A DNA stretch of 64,000 nt, taken from the NCBI RefSeq assembly GCF_018860425.1, contig NZ_JAHKPI010000025.1:404524-468523 (forward strand). Direction: 5' to 3'. Numbering within the stretch: position 1 is the first letter of the stretch; each line of letters starts with the position of its first letter. The translations under genes were made by a program, and so were the position numbers. Shown piece by piece: positions 25,462-34,397 of this stretch. Under the pieces are notes generated by a model, which searched no databases, had not been told where the DNA came from, and saw only the letters and a list, made by a program, of their open reading frames with translations. The DNA is from Marinobacter sp. F3R08. GTDB lineage: Bacteria; Pseudomonadota; Gammaproteobacteria; Pseudomonadales; Oleiphilaceae.

Positions 25462-26592
25462 ATGGCTGAAGCAAAACAACTGAGTGGCGCAGGCCTCCGT
25501 GGTCAGGTCGCCGGCGAAACTGCCCTGTGCACCGTTGGCAAGAGTGGCGCGGGCCTGACTTACCGCGGTTACGACATTGCCGATCTGGCTGAAAAAGCCC
25601 AGTTTGAGGAAATCGCCTATCTGCTTCTGCGGGGCAAGCTTCCGAACAGCCAGGAGCTGGACGCATACAAGAAAAAGCTCCAGAGCCTCCGTGGTTTGCC
25701 AGCGGCGCTGAAAACTGTGCTTGAGCAGATCCCCAAAGACGCGCACCCGATGGACGTGATGCGTACCGGTTGCTCCATGCTTGGTAACCTGGAAACCGAG
25801 CAGGATTTCAGCGAACAGGACGACAAGATCGACCGCATGCTGGCAGTTTTCCCGTCCATCATCACCTATTGGTACCGCTTCGCTCACGAAGGTGTGCGTA
25901 TCGAAACCGACAGCGATGTGGATTCCATTGGCGGTCATTTCCTGGAGTTGCTGCACGGCAAGAAGCCCAGTGAGCTGCACGAGCGTGTCATGAACGTCTC
26001 CCTGATTCTTTATGCGGAGCACGAGTTCAACGCATCCACCTTCACTGCCCGTGTATGCGCCTCCACGCTGTCTGATATCCACAGCTGCGTAACCGGTGCC
26101 ATTGGTTCCCTGCGTGGTCCTCTGCATGGCGGGGCCAATGAGGCGGCTATGGAACTGATTCAGCGTTTCCAGAGCGCGGATGAAGCCGAATCGGGCCTGA
26201 TGGGCATGTTGGAGCGGAAAGAAAAGATCATGGGCTTCGGTCACGCGATTTACAAAGAATCCGACCCGCGCAACGCCATTATCAAGCAGTGGTCCAAGAA
26301 GCTGGCGGACGAAGTGGGCGATACCGTGCTCTACCCGGTATCCGAGCGCTGCGAAGCCGTTATGTGGCGTGAGAAAAAACTGTTCTGTAATGCCGACTTC
26401 TTCCATGCCTCGGCTTATCACTTCATGGGTATCCCGACTGAACTGTTCACCCCCATCTTCGTGATGTCTCGTGTGTCGGGCTGGACCGCTCACGTGAAAG
26501 AGCAGCGCGCGAACAACCGCATTATTCGCCCAAGTGCCGATTATACGGGCCCGGCAGATGCCAAGTGGGTACCGATTGAGGAGCGCCCATGA
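25462..26592 (+). CDS. prpC: 2-methylcitrate synthase
   Basis: Condenses propionyl-CoA with oxaloacetate. The 376-aa product starts at the ATG at 25462, after GGGAGA at 25451-25456. It is of the short citrate-synthase type: GLTYRGYDIADLAE, the catalytic His in GPLHGGANEAA, GFGHAIYKESDPR and, near the end, NADFFHASAYHFMGIP with PIFVMSRVSGWTAH. Methylcitrate rather than citrate synthase is inferred from length and operon context. It overlaps acnD through ATGA at 26589-26592. Confidence 0.94.
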   Translation: MAEAKQLSGAGLRGQVAGETALCTVGKSGAGLTYRGYDIADLAEKAQFEEIAYLLLRGKLPNSQELDAYKKKLQSLRGLPAALKTVLEQIPKDAHPMDVMRTGCSMLGNLETEQDFSEQDDKIDRMLAVFPSIITYWYRFAHEGVRIETDSDVDSIGGHFLELLHGKKPSELHERVMNVSLILYAEHEFNASTFTARVCASTLSDIHSCVTGAIGSLRGPLHGGANEAAMELIQRFQSADEAESGLMGMLERKEKIMGFGHAIYKESDPRNAIIKQWSKKLADEVGDTVLYPVSERCEAVMWREKKLFCNADFFHASAYHFMGIPTELFTPIFVMSRVSGWTAHVKEQRANNRIIRPSADYTGPADAKWVPIEERP

Positions 26593-29186
26593 ACACCGAA
26601 TACCGTAAACCGTTACCAGGCACCGACCTGGATTACTTCGATACTCGTCAGGCCGTGGAAGACATCCAGGCCGGCGCGTATGAAAAGCTTCCGTACACCT
26701 CCAAAATCCTGGCGGAACAACTCGTTCGCCGCTGTGATCCGGCGACGTTGACCGATTCCCTGAAGCAACTGGTCGAGCGAAAGCGTGACCTGGATTTCCC
26801 CTGGTATCCGGCCCGCGTCGTCTGCCACGACATCCTTGGTCAGACTGCATTGGTGGATCTGGCGGGCCTGCGTGACGCCATCGCCGAGAAGGGCGGTGAT
26901 CCTGCCAAGGTCAATCCGGTGGTCCCCACCCAGCTGATCGTCGATCATTCCCTGGCTGTTGAACACGCCGGTTTCGAGCAAGACGCGTTCGAGAAGAACC
27001 GTCAGATCGAAGACCGCCGCAACGACGACCGGTTCCACTTCATTAACTGGACCAAGACCGCGTTCAAGAATGTGGACGTTATTCCTCCCGGCAACGGCAT
27101 CATGCACCAGATCAATCTGGAGAAGATGTCCCCGGTGGTTCAGAATCGCGATGGCGTGGCCTTCCCGGATACCTGTGTCGGAACCGACAGCCATACCCCG
27201 ATGGTCGACGCCCTTGGCGTTATTTCTGTGGGTGTGGGCGGCCTGGAAGCGGAAAGTGTGATGCTGGGCCGCGCCTCCATGATGCGTTTGCCGGATATCG
27301 TGGGTGTGGAGCTCACAGGCAAGCTGAGGCCGGGCATCACCGGTACCGATATGGTACTCGCCATCACCGAGTTCCTGCGTAAGGAACGTGTGGTTGGTGC
27401 CTACCTGGAATTCTACGGCGAGGGTGCCGACAGCCTGACCGTGGGCGACCGTGCCACCATCTCCAACATGACCCCGGAATACGGTGCCACAGCGGCCATG
27501 TTCTACATTGATGGCCAGACCATCGACTACCTGAAACTGACCGGCCGTGAAGACGAACAGGTTGCTCTGGTAGAGACGTTTGCGAAGGAAACCGGTCTTT
27601 GGGCCGACAGCATGAAAAACGCGGAATACGAGCGGGTGCTGAAGTTCGACCTGTCTAAAGTAGACCGTACGTTGGCTGGCCCCTCAAACCCTCATGCGCA
27701 CCTGCCGACCTCGGAGCTGGCAGAGCGCGGCATCGCCGGTGAGTGGGAGCAGGAAGAAGGCAAGATGCCGGATGGCGCCTGCATTATTGCCGCCATTACC
27801 AGCTGCACCAACACCAGTAACCCCCGCAACATGGTGGCCGCAGGCCTGATCGCCCGTAACGCCAACAAGCTGGGACTGACCCGCAAACCCTGGGTAAAAA
27901 CCTCGCTGGCGCCGGGCTCCAAGACGGTGAAGATGTACCTTGAAGAAGCCAAACTGCTCCCCGAGCTGGAGCAACTCGGCTTTGGCGTTGTGGCCTTTGC
28001 CTGCACCACCTGTAACGGCATGAGTGGCGCCCTGGATCCGAAAATCCAGCAGGAAATCATCGACCGGGATCTCTACTCAACCGCAGTGCTCTCCGGTAAC
28101 CGGAATTTTGATGGCCGGATTCACCCCTACGCCAAGCAGGCCTTCCTGGCATCGCCGCCGCTGGTGGTTGCCTACGCCATTGCAGGTACCATCCGCTTCG
28201 ACATCGAAAAGGATGCCCTGGGCTATGACCAGGACGGCAACCCCGTCACCCTGAAGGACATCTGGCCGGACGACGCGGAAATCGATGCCATCGTCAAATC
28301 CAGTGTGAAGCCGGAGCAGTTCCGGAGCACCTATATCCCGATGTTCGACATTACCCGGGATGCCCAGGCCAATACGAATCCGCTGTACGAATGGCGTCCG
28401 CAAAGCACCTACATCCGTCGCCCGCCCTACTGGGAAGGTGGCATGGTGGGTGAGAAAACCCTCAAGGGTATGCGCCCACTGGCGGTTCTTCCGGACAACA
28501 TCACTACGGACCACCTGTCGCCTTCCAACGCGATCCTGATGAACAGCGCAGCCGGTGAATACCTGCACAAAATGGGCGTGCCTGAGGAAGATTTCAACTC
28601 CTACGCCACCCACCGGGGCGACCACCTGACCGCCCAGCGTGCCACGTTCGCTAACCCGAAGCTGTTCAACGAAATGGTCCGGGACGAAAACGACAACGTG
28701 AAGCAGGGTTCTTTGGCGCGGATCGAGCCGGAGGGTAAGGTGACCCGTATGTGGGAGGCCATCGAGACCTACATGGATCGCAAACAGCCGCTGATCATTA
28801 TTGCCGGCGACGATTACGGGCAGGGTTCTTCCCGTGACTGGGCCGCCAAGGGCGTTGCCCTGGCAGGCGTGGAAGCAATTGTGGCTGAAGGGTTCGAGCG
28901 GATTCACCGCACCAACCTGATCGGTATGGGCGTGATGCCTTTGCAGTTTGAGGAAGGCACCACCCGCCAGACTCTGGCCATCGACGGCACCGAAACCTAC
29001 GACGTAGAAGGCGACCCGGCGCCCCGCGCCGAGCTCACGCTGGTTATCCATCGTAAGAACGGCAGTACCGAGCGGGTGCCGGTGATTTGCCGTCTGGATA
29101 CCGCTGAGGAAGTGTCTATCTACAGCGCGGGCGGCGTATTGCAGCGATTTGCGGAGGATTTTCTGCAATCCGAAGGCGCAGCCTGA
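26589..29186 (+). CDS. acnD: Fe/S-dependent 2-methylcitrate dehydratase
   Basis: Aconitase-family enzyme that dehydrates 2-methylcitrate to a methylaconitate isomer, which PrpF then isomerises. The 865-aa length fits AcnD. Cluster ligands are apparent in TSCTNTSNP and ACTTCNG; other aconitase motifs are DSHTPMVDALGV and the swivelling-domain GDDYGQGSSRDWAAKG. It is coupled to prpC by an ATGA overlap. The adjoining prpF is the usual partner and separates this enzyme from ordinary AcnA. Confidence 0.95.
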   Translation: MNTEYRKPLPGTDLDYFDTRQAVEDIQAGAYEKLPYTSKILAEQLVRRCDPATLTDSLKQLVERKRDLDFPWYPARVVCHDILGQTALVDLAGLRDAIAEKGGDPAKVNPVVPTQLIVDHSLAVEHAGFEQDAFEKNRQIEDRRNDDRFHFINWTKTAFKNVDVIPPGNGIMHQINLEKMSPVVQNRDGVAFPDTCVGTDSHTPMVDALGVISVGVGGLEAESVMLGRASMMRLPDIVGVELTGKLRPGITGTDMVLAITEFLRKERVVGAYLEFYGEGADSLTVGDRATISNMTPEYGATAAMFYIDGQTIDYLKLTGREDEQVALVETFAKETGLWADSMKNAEYERVLKFDLSKVDRTLAGPSNPHAHLPTSELAERGIAGEWEQEEGKMPDGACIIAAITSCTNTSNPRNMVAAGLIARNANKLGLTRKPWVKTSLAPGSKTVKMYLEEAKLLPELEQLGFGVVAFACTTCNGMSGALDPKIQQEIIDRDLYSTAVLSGNRNFDGRIHPYAKQAFLASPPLVVAYAIAGTIRFDIEKDALGYDQDGNPVTLKDIWPDDAEIDAIVKSSVKPEQFRSTYIPMFDITRDAQANTNPLYEWRPQSTYIRRPPYWEGGMVGEKTLKGMRPLAVLPDNITTDHLSPSNAILMNSAAGEYLHKMGVPEEDFNSYATHRGDHLTAQRATFANPKLFNEMVRDENDNVKQGSLARIEPEGKVTRMWEAIETYMDRKQPLIIIAGDDYGQGSSRDWAAKGVALAGVEAIVAEGFERIHRTNLIGMGVMPLQFEEGTTRQTLAIDGTETYDVEGDPAPRAELTLVIHRKNGSTERVPVICRLDTAEEVSIYSAGGVLQRFAEDFLQSEGAA

Positions 29187-29198
29187 GCCAGCAAACCA

Positions 29199-29228
29199 GG
29201 GGTCAGATGGACGCGTTCATCTGACCCC
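29199..29228. repeat. Strong 11-bp-stem hairpin between acnD and prpF
   Basis: GGGGTCAGATG (29199-29209) and CATCTGACCCC (29218-29228) are perfect inverted repeats around an 8-base loop. No T-run follows, so it is unlikely to stop transcription fully. It could be a REP-like element, an RNA-processing or stability signal or an attenuator that sets the acnD:prpF ratio. GGGGTCAGA-type palindromes are, from memory, common dispersed repeats in proteobacteria. Confidence 0.7.
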
Positions 29229-29251
29229 GTCTTCACCAAGAGAGCAGATTA

Positions 29252-30427
29252 ATGACCCACGCTCCCCAGATCAAAGTTCCCGCTACCTACATGCGCGGCG
29301 GCACATCAAAGGGCGTTTTCTTCCGCCTGCAAGACTTGCCCGAAGCCTGCCAGACCCCGGGTGAAGCCCGGGACAAACTTCTATTGCGGGTGATTGGCAG
29401 CCCCGATCCTTACCAGAAGCAGATCGACGGAATGGGCGGCGCTACGTCCAGTACCAGCAAAACCGTTATCCTTGCTGAAAGCACACAGCCGGATCACGAT
29501 GTTGACTACCTGTTTGGCCAGGTCTCCATTGATAAGCCGTTTGTAGACTGGAGCGGCAACTGCGGCAATCTCACCGCAGCTGTGGGCGCATTCGCCATCA
29601 ACAGCGGTTTTGTGGCCAAAGACCGGATACCGGACAACGGCATCTGCACGGTGCGTATATGGCAGGCTAACATCCGGAAAACCATCGTTGCTCACGTACC
29701 CATCACCAATGGTGAAGTGCAGGAAACCGGCGATTTCGAGCTGGATGGTGTGACCTTTCCGGCCGCCGAGGTACAAGTGGAATTTATGGACCCGGCCGAT
29801 GGTGAAGGCTCCATGTTTCCTACAGGGAGCCTGGTGGACGACCTCGATGTGCCCGGTATTGGCACCCTGAAAGCCACCATGATCAATGCCGGTATTCCTA
29901 CAATTTTCCTCAATGCTGAAGACATCAGCTACAAAGGCACCGAGCTGCAGGACGACATCAATTCCGATCCGGAGGCTCTGGCCAGGTTTGAAACCATCCG
30001 GGCCCATGGTGCGCTGAAAATGGGGCTGATCCAGAACATCGAAGAAGCGGCCAATCGCCAGCACACCCCGAAAGTGGCGTTTGTGGCCAAACCCTCTGAT
30101 TACGTGTCTTCAAGCGGCAAGACGATTCGGGCAGGGGATGTGGATGTATTGGTTCGCGCTCTGTCCATGGGTAAGCTCCATCATGCGATGATGGGCACCG
30201 CTGCGGTAGCCATTGCCACGGCATCCGCCGTACCGGGGACACTTGTTAACCTGGCTGCAGGCGGCGGCGACCGTACGCAGGTTATCTTTGGTCATCCCTC
30301 CGGTACCTTGCGTGTTGGTGCAGAGGCGAAGGAAGTGGGTGGCCAGTGGACCGCTACCAAAGCCATTATGAGTCGCAGTGCCCGGATTCTGATGGAAGGT
30401 TGGGTGAGGGTTCCGGGTAGTGACTAG
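29252..30427 (+). CDS. prpF: 2-methylaconitate cis-trans isomerase
   Basis: Isomerises the product of AcnD so that it can be rehydrated to 2-methylisocitrate. The 391-aa PrpF-family protein has the duplicated diaminopimelate-epimerase-like fold. Landmarks are the start VPATYMRGGTSKGVFF, GMGGATSSTSKTVIL, WSGNCGNLTAAVGAFAI and GHPSGTLRVGAEA. A weak AGAGAG precedes the ATG at 29252. It follows the intercistronic hairpin and probably ends the prp transcript; two hairpins without T-runs lie in the next 130 bases. Confidence 0.95.
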   Translation: MTHAPQIKVPATYMRGGTSKGVFFRLQDLPEACQTPGEARDKLLLRVIGSPDPYQKQIDGMGGATSSTSKTVILAESTQPDHDVDYLFGQVSIDKPFVDWSGNCGNLTAAVGAFAINSGFVAKDRIPDNGICTVRIWQANIRKTIVAHVPITNGEVQETGDFELDGVTFPAAEVQVEFMDPADGEGSMFPTGSLVDDLDVPGIGTLKATMINAGIPTIFLNAEDISYKGTELQDDINSDPEALARFETIRAHGALKMGLIQNIEEAANRQHTPKVAFVAKPSDYVSSSGKTIRAGDVDVLVRALSMGKLHHAMMGTAAVAIATASAVPGTLVNLAAGGGDRTQVIFGHPSGTLRVGAEAKEVGGQWTATKAIMSRSARILMEGWVRVPGSD

Positions 30428-30764
30428 CTTTGCCGCTTGTGGTTGGAAGAAAGCGTTCAAATGATGAAATAGCCCGGAAAGATCTGAATCCCATGTCCTG
30501 GCCAGAACGGCCAGATCCCAATCTTGTAAAGGTCCGCCGCTCAGGGACGAGCGGGGGGCGACAGGGTCTCCGATCTTGATACCTCGCTTGCTAACTTTTC
30601 GTTGTGTCAGCAAAATTTACGAGCTGTCAGAATAGTTTGCAATGAAAGCTATTTTTTATATCTAAATACTATAGAACGATGTGTTTTTAGGTTTCTGATC
30701 TTTTAAGCAGCTTGATCATTAATTACATGACGCTTAAGACGATTCATTTGATCCTCTTTAATGT

Positions 30765-30810
30765 CGAATATACTTACAGCAGTAGTATTTTAAGACCAAG
30801 GATATATTCG
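30765..30810. promoter_or_regulatory. Inverted repeat, possible activator site upstream of the sigma-54 promoter
   Basis: CGAATATA (30765-30772) and its exact reverse complement TATATTCG (30803-30810) are separated by 30 bases. They lie roughly 60-100 bases upstream of the predicted start of the PEP-CTERM transcript, where an enhancer-binding protein such as PrsR could bind. The arms are short and AT-rich, so chance is not excluded. Confidence 0.35.
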
Positions 30811-30841
30811 TAACTAACAGAAATATCGCAATTTCCAATAT

Positions 30842-30858
30842 CTGGCATGGCTAATGCT
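30842..30858 (+). promoter_or_regulatory. Sigma-54 (RpoN) type promoter of the PEP-CTERM gene
   Basis: CTGGCATGGCTAATGCT fits the consensus YTGGCACGRNNNTTGCW at all but two fixed positions. The invariant GG (30844-30845) and GC (30856-30857) are exactly ten bases apart. It lies 69 bases before the ATG. PEP-CTERM genes have been linked to sigma-54 and the PrsK/PrsR two-component system in other bacteria, which strengthens the call. Confidence 0.65.
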
Positions 30859-30926
30859 TTCTCTCCGTTACCGCTGACTGGCTTGCATGAAGACTGGCTG
30901 CCAGCGTTTCCAATCAAGGAGAGATA

Positions 30927-31766
30927 ATGATGAACAAAGTCCTGAAAAGAACACTCTTATCAACTATTGTCCTGCCTTTATCGCTGGGCGCGGCGTCCGC
31001 TAGCGCCGTAATGATCACCGATTGGGGTTATAGCGTCGATAGTACCTTCGCCAATCCTACCTGGACAGCGGCTGATGGCGACAACGATGGCTCCCAGACA
31101 ATCCTGCCAAGTGAGCTTTCCTGGGGTGGTGTGGATGCTGATGAGCGCTCGTCCGTCTCCATTACACCAAACGTTTCCGCCGCAAGCGGTCTAATGACAA
31201 ATGGGGCAGCTGTCGACGGTGGCGTGTTTACCCACGACAATAATATTATCAATGCCGATTACGTCTCGTTGACTGGTTTTGATCTTACTTCAACGCTGAC
31301 GCTGGATCCTGCTGTTCCTGATGGACCAGCTCTGGGGCCGACCTCAATCACCTTCCTGAGCTTCTTCAGTGAAACAATTAACGAGGATAACCCTGCAGAC
31401 TGTGGTTTTCCGTCTACCTCTGGTTGCGATGATATCTTCACCATAGATAACTTCGATGACCTGAACGCTGTGGATGACGGCGAAGGTGGCTTCGAGTTCG
31501 CTCAGTCATTCGTCCTTGATGATTACAAGTACACGGTATTCCTGTCAGTGCTGGGTCTTGAGGCTCTGGATGATGCCACTTGTGCGGCAGCAGGCGCTTC
31601 AAGTGGATGCGTTGGCCTTCTGACTCTTGAAGATACCTCGAATGAATTTGGTACCAAGTTCCGTATCGCGGCTGAAAAAGTGCCAGAGCCCGGAACCTTG
31701 GCGCTTCTTGGTCTTGGTTTGGCCGGACTTGGGGTGTCACGCAGAAAGAGAGCCGCAAAGGCATAA
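30927..31766 (+). CDS. PEP-CTERM sorting-domain protein, THxN type
   Basis: An exported protein of 279 aa (two adjacent ATGs, 30927 and 30930; AAGGAGAG at 30917-30924). A signal peptide ends ASASA. The body is acidic, and residues about 100-104 read THDNN, the motif of the THxN PEP-CTERM family. The C-terminus is a complete sorting signal: VPEPGTL, a hydrophobic LGLGLAGLGV stretch, then RRKRAAK. Exosortase recognises this tail at the inner membrane, cleaves it and releases the protein to the cell surface or matrix. Four cysteines in pairs (Cys near 157/166 and 219/229) could form disulfides. No exosortase is in the window, although an XrtA-type polysaccharide locus starts 5 kb away. Confidence 0.92.
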   Translation: MMNKVLKRTLLSTIVLPLSLGAASASAVMITDWGYSVDSTFANPTWTAADGDNDGSQTILPSELSWGGVDADERSSVSITPNVSAASGLMTNGAAVDGGVFTHDNNIINADYVSLTGFDLTSTLTLDPAVPDGPALGPTSITFLSFFSETINEDNPADCGFPSTSGCDDIFTIDNFDDLNAVDDGEGGFEFAQSFVLDDYKYTVFLSVLGLEALDDATCAAAGASSGCVGLLTLEDTSNEFGTKFRIAAEKVPEPGTLALLGLGLAGLGVSRRKRAAKA

Positions 31767-31807
31767 CCTTTGACGGTTATCGAGTTCAGATGAACGTGTA
31801 GAAGAGA

Positions 31808-31836
31808 CCCCCGCTGATTAGCGGGGGTTTTCTTTT
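31808..31836 (+). terminator. Intrinsic terminator after the PEP-CTERM gene
   Basis: CCCCCGCT-GATT-AGCGGGGG forms a perfect 8-bp GC-rich stem (31808-31827) followed by TTTTCTTTT. The T-run overlaps the stop codon of the convergent acyltransferase gene (31835). It is a strong plus-strand terminator; the minus-strand side lacks a good T-run. Confidence 0.92.
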
Positions 31837-32647
31837 AGTGATGTTCCGGTTTTTCTGGCAAGTACCGACCACCATCTGTAATCAACGACCAGACATCCGG
31901 TCGCCGCGCCTTGATGCGATCAATCAGTGACGATGCTTCGGTAAAGGCCGGGCGCCGCAGTCCGTGATACTCGAGCACCGGTCCCACATGATCAAACTCC
32001 ACACCGAAACGCTTTAACAGGCGCAACTGGGCGGGTTCCATAACGGCCATCCAATGGGTTATACCATGCCTGACAGACATCTCAAGGATGGCCGCGAAGA
32101 GACCCAGACTGATATACGGAACGGCTCGTTTGCCGTTTTCCGCATCGCTATAGCTTGCCTCTTCGCTTACACCGGAGGTGGTTTTATCTTCATTGAGACG
32201 CTTCCGGAACTCCCGACTGACAGCCATCCTTGATATTTCTGCGATTTTATTTCGATTGGTTTTGGCAATGGCGTCCTGTGCCCGACGGGTCATTCGATGG
32301 ACACAGGGTCCTTCCATCGGCAAGTCGGGTTGGTCAAGGTTGTCACCTGTCATAACCAGCCGGACTGTGGCCACGCTGTGTCCTGTGGGTCGGTGCCGGA
32401 TCAACGCATGCACTGATTGCGGATCGTAAGAGTCGTGTTCCCGGTTATCAGCGAAGCATTTTGGGTCCTCGAAGGGACGGTCGATACAATAAACCTGGTA
32501 TCTCACCTCGAAGACCTCGTTTATCGCCTCTGGCGATGTCGCCAACTCGACGTTGAAGACGGAGTGAAAAATGGCACCGATGTCTTCGTGTATTTCGTTT
32601 TTTTGTTTGTTTTCTGGTTCATGCTGAAAAGCGTTGCCATTCTGCAT
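31835..32647 (-). CDS. PEP-CTERM/exosortase-associated acyltransferase (N-acyl amino acid synthase, FeeM-like)
   Basis: A 270-aa cytoplasmic protein with the GNAT/autoinducer-synthase-like fold of N-acyl amino acid synthases. Recognisable sequence is EVFEVRYQVYCIDRPFED, GHSVATVRLVM, KIAEISRMAVSREFRKR, PYISLGLFAAILEMS and the final VEFDHVGPVLEYHGLRRP. This family, found beside exosortase systems, joins a fatty acyl chain from ACP to an amino acid (tyrosine in characterised relatives). GAGG lies about eight bases before the ATG. It converges on the PEP-CTERM gene and follows a flavoprotein gene on the same strand by 127 bases. The product in this organism is unknown. Confidence 0.88.
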   Translation of the reverse strand: MQNGNAFQHEPENKQKNEIHEDIGAIFHSVFNVELATSPEAINEVFEVRYQVYCIDRPFEDPKCFADNREHDSYDPQSVHALIRHRPTGHSVATVRLVMTGDNLDQPDLPMEGPCVHRMTRRAQDAIAKTNRNKIAEISRMAVSREFRKRLNEDKTTSGVSEEASYSDAENGKRAVPYISLGLFAAILEMSVRHGITHWMAVMEPAQLRLLKRFGVEFDHVGPVLEYHGLRRPAFTEASSLIDRIKARRPDVWSLITDGGRYLPEKPEHH

Positions 32648-32774
32648 TTTAGGTCCTCATTCGTTCCCGTTCAGGAAGCTGTTATGGCGATAGTCCATAG
32701 AGTGAAAGCGCCGATACTGATCCCCTTACGGCGTACTACTGGTGTATCGAGGTAACAGCTGATTAGACCTCGGA

Positions 32775-34397
32775 TTACTTGTTCCTGGGCACGTACCTTC
32801 CGGGTGCCAGGATGTGATTTGGGTCGACTGCCGTTTTGAGCTGACTGGCGAGCCCGGGCAAAGCCGAACCATGCCTATTGAGTATGTCCATAGCGTCGAT
32901 GTTCAGACGGTATGGCAGGAAACCTTCCTTTTGACCCGCATTCACCAGGGCGCGATAACAGTCTTTTGCACGCGCTGTCGCATTGATGTCCCCGCGATCA
33001 AAGAGCAGGGGCACCGTCGAGTCGAAGCATCGGTCGTTTACCGTGGTCAGTGTAATGAGTGGATTGACACCGTACTGTGGACAAATTCGCTCGATCATTT
33101 CGATATAGCGACGGGCATCTTTCCCCCGAATTGGCACCAGGGGTGCAAACCAGATGAGTCCGCAGCCATCGCGGGCTGGGTTTTTGGGTTGTCCTGTTGC
33201 GGGTAGCGTTCCCGAGCGCCAGTACGCCAGTGGCAGCGCGACTTCATTGGGCGTGCCGTGCATGATCTCCAATGCACCTGAGAGCGTGTCGGCCATACCT
33301 CTGATTCGGGTTGCAAATCTTTCTGGCAGCAAGCGGGAGGCAGTCCGGACAGCCTTGACCCTCCGGCGGTTGATAAAGACGAGTCGGTCTGTTACCGGCC
33401 CAAGAATCCGCCTCAGAGTCCGCCGAGCCGCTCGGGAGACCTCTCTGGACGCGTAGATAGCACCGACACCGCTCCACGCTGGAACGCCATAGTTATCAGC
33501 AAGGGTTTCCACTACGTGAGCCGGCAGAACGCCGTCAATGGCCTTGTTTTCAGGGAACGGGGTCATCATCGAGAGCATGCGCTGATTGTTGAGCAGGTTA
33601 ATTGCAACAACGGGACCGCCAAGCGTTCGCAGCACAGACCGGACTACGGGCACCAATGCTTCAAGTTTGGCGTCGTCTTTCGTGGAAAAGAAAAACGCTG
33701 TAACGGTCTCGGGAGCCGGTGCAAGGGCAATGGTCATATTTACAACAACGCCAAAATTTCCCTGGCTGAAAAGGCCATCGAGATAGGGTCCCACGCCCCA
33801 TTTGAAAAGACCGTCTATCTCTGTCCCGCCGAGTTCGCTCAGAGGCGTCCGATACCGTGTGCCATCGGGTAAGATGGCTTCTATTTTGGTGACCGCAGAA
33901 AAGTGGTCAGTCACCGGTGTGATTCCATATCCACGCTCAAGAGCGTTGCCGAGAACGCTGCAGCTGGGCCCGGCACCGGTGACAGGGACGAGATATTCGC
34001 CATCATGGCGGTCAAGAAAGTCTCTCAAGGCTCCTTGAGTCACTCCCGGTCCAATGGTGACGACGCCCATCTCGGGGTCAAAATCAGAAATCTGGTTCAA
34101 TCCTCCCAGATCCAGGATTACACAGTTATCTTCCACCGGGTTGGCACTGCCGTAGCCCCAGTTATTCCCGGTACTGACCGGGTAGACTGAAACCTTCCAG
34201 CGCTGTGCAACCTGTAAAATCTCTGAGACCTGATTTTGTGTTTCCGGCCGGAGAACAGCTGGAATAGATCGCTCAGCTCCAATGGTAGACGCGTTAACAT
34301 CTGCATCACTCGCCGAGACGATTCCGGATTCTCCGAGAATCCCGGCCCATTCGGTGATTGCAGATTCAATAGCGCTATTTGTCACTGGCGGTTCCAC
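32775..34397 (-). CDS. FAD-linked oxidase of the vanillyl-alcohol oxidase/p-cresol methylhydroxylase type
   Basis: A 540-aa flavoenzyme. The PCMH-type FAD domain covers residues about 45-230: AVLRPETQNQVSEILQVAQ, YPVSTGNNWGYG for the pyrophosphate, GVVTIGPGVTQGALRDFL and LGNALERGYG. The substrate domain ends DPNHILAPGRYVP, typical of the family. Relatives oxidise para-alkyl phenols or related compounds. No signal peptide is seen. It is transcribed toward the N-acyl amino acid synthase gene, so both may form one operon. Since tyrosine is a para-alkyl phenol, an N-acyl-tyrosine substrate is an attractive guess, nothing more. Confidence 0.82.
   Translation of the reverse strand: MEPPVTNSAIESAITEWAGILGESGIVSASDADVNASTIGAERSIPAVLRPETQNQVSEILQVAQRWKVSVYPVSTGNNWGYGSANPVEDNCVILDLGGLNQISDFDPEMGVVTIGPGVTQGALRDFLDRHDGEYLVPVTGAGPSCSVLGNALERGYGITPVTDHFSAVTKIEAILPDGTRYRTPLSELGGTEIDGLFKWGVGPYLDGLFSQGNFGVVVNMTIALAPAPETVTAFFFSTKDDAKLEALVPVVRSVLRTLGGPVVAINLLNNQRMLSMMTPFPENKAIDGVLPAHVVETLADNYGVPAWSGVGAIYASREVSRAARRTLRRILGPVTDRLVFINRRRVKAVRTASRLLPERFATRIRGMADTLSGALEIMHGTPNEVALPLAYWRSGTLPATGQPKNPARDGCGLIWFAPLVPIRGKDARRYIEMIERICPQYGVNPLITLTTVNDRCFDSTVPLLFDRGDINATARAKDCYRALVNAGQKEGFLPYRLNIDAMDILNRHGSALPGLASQLKTAVDPNHILAPGRYVPRNK

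Larger units (their letters stand above)
30428..30926. other. Long intergenic region between prpF and the PEP-CTERM gene
   Basis: About 500 bases without a supported gene. The first part is GC-rich with two perfect 6-bp-stem hairpins, CTGGCC-AGAAC-GGCCAG (30498-30514) and CCGCTC-AGGGAC-GAGCGG (30537-30554), neither followed by a T-run. From about 30600 it becomes AT-rich. It holds a long-spaced inverted repeat and a sigma-54-type promoter (annotated separately) that belong to the PEP-CTERM gene. Confidence 0.55.

Noticed and set aside
25435..26850. Long open reading frame (471 codons) on the minus strand opposite prpC and the start of acnD
   Set aside because: It lies opposite strongly conserved enzyme sequence, gives a low-complexity His/Arg/Gly-rich translation without a recognisable domain and lacks a ribosome site. 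It is a shadow of codon bias.
28077..29168. Open frame of 363 codons on the minus strand opposite acnD
   Set aside because: Same reasons: it mirrors aconitase-family coding sequence and shows no domain.
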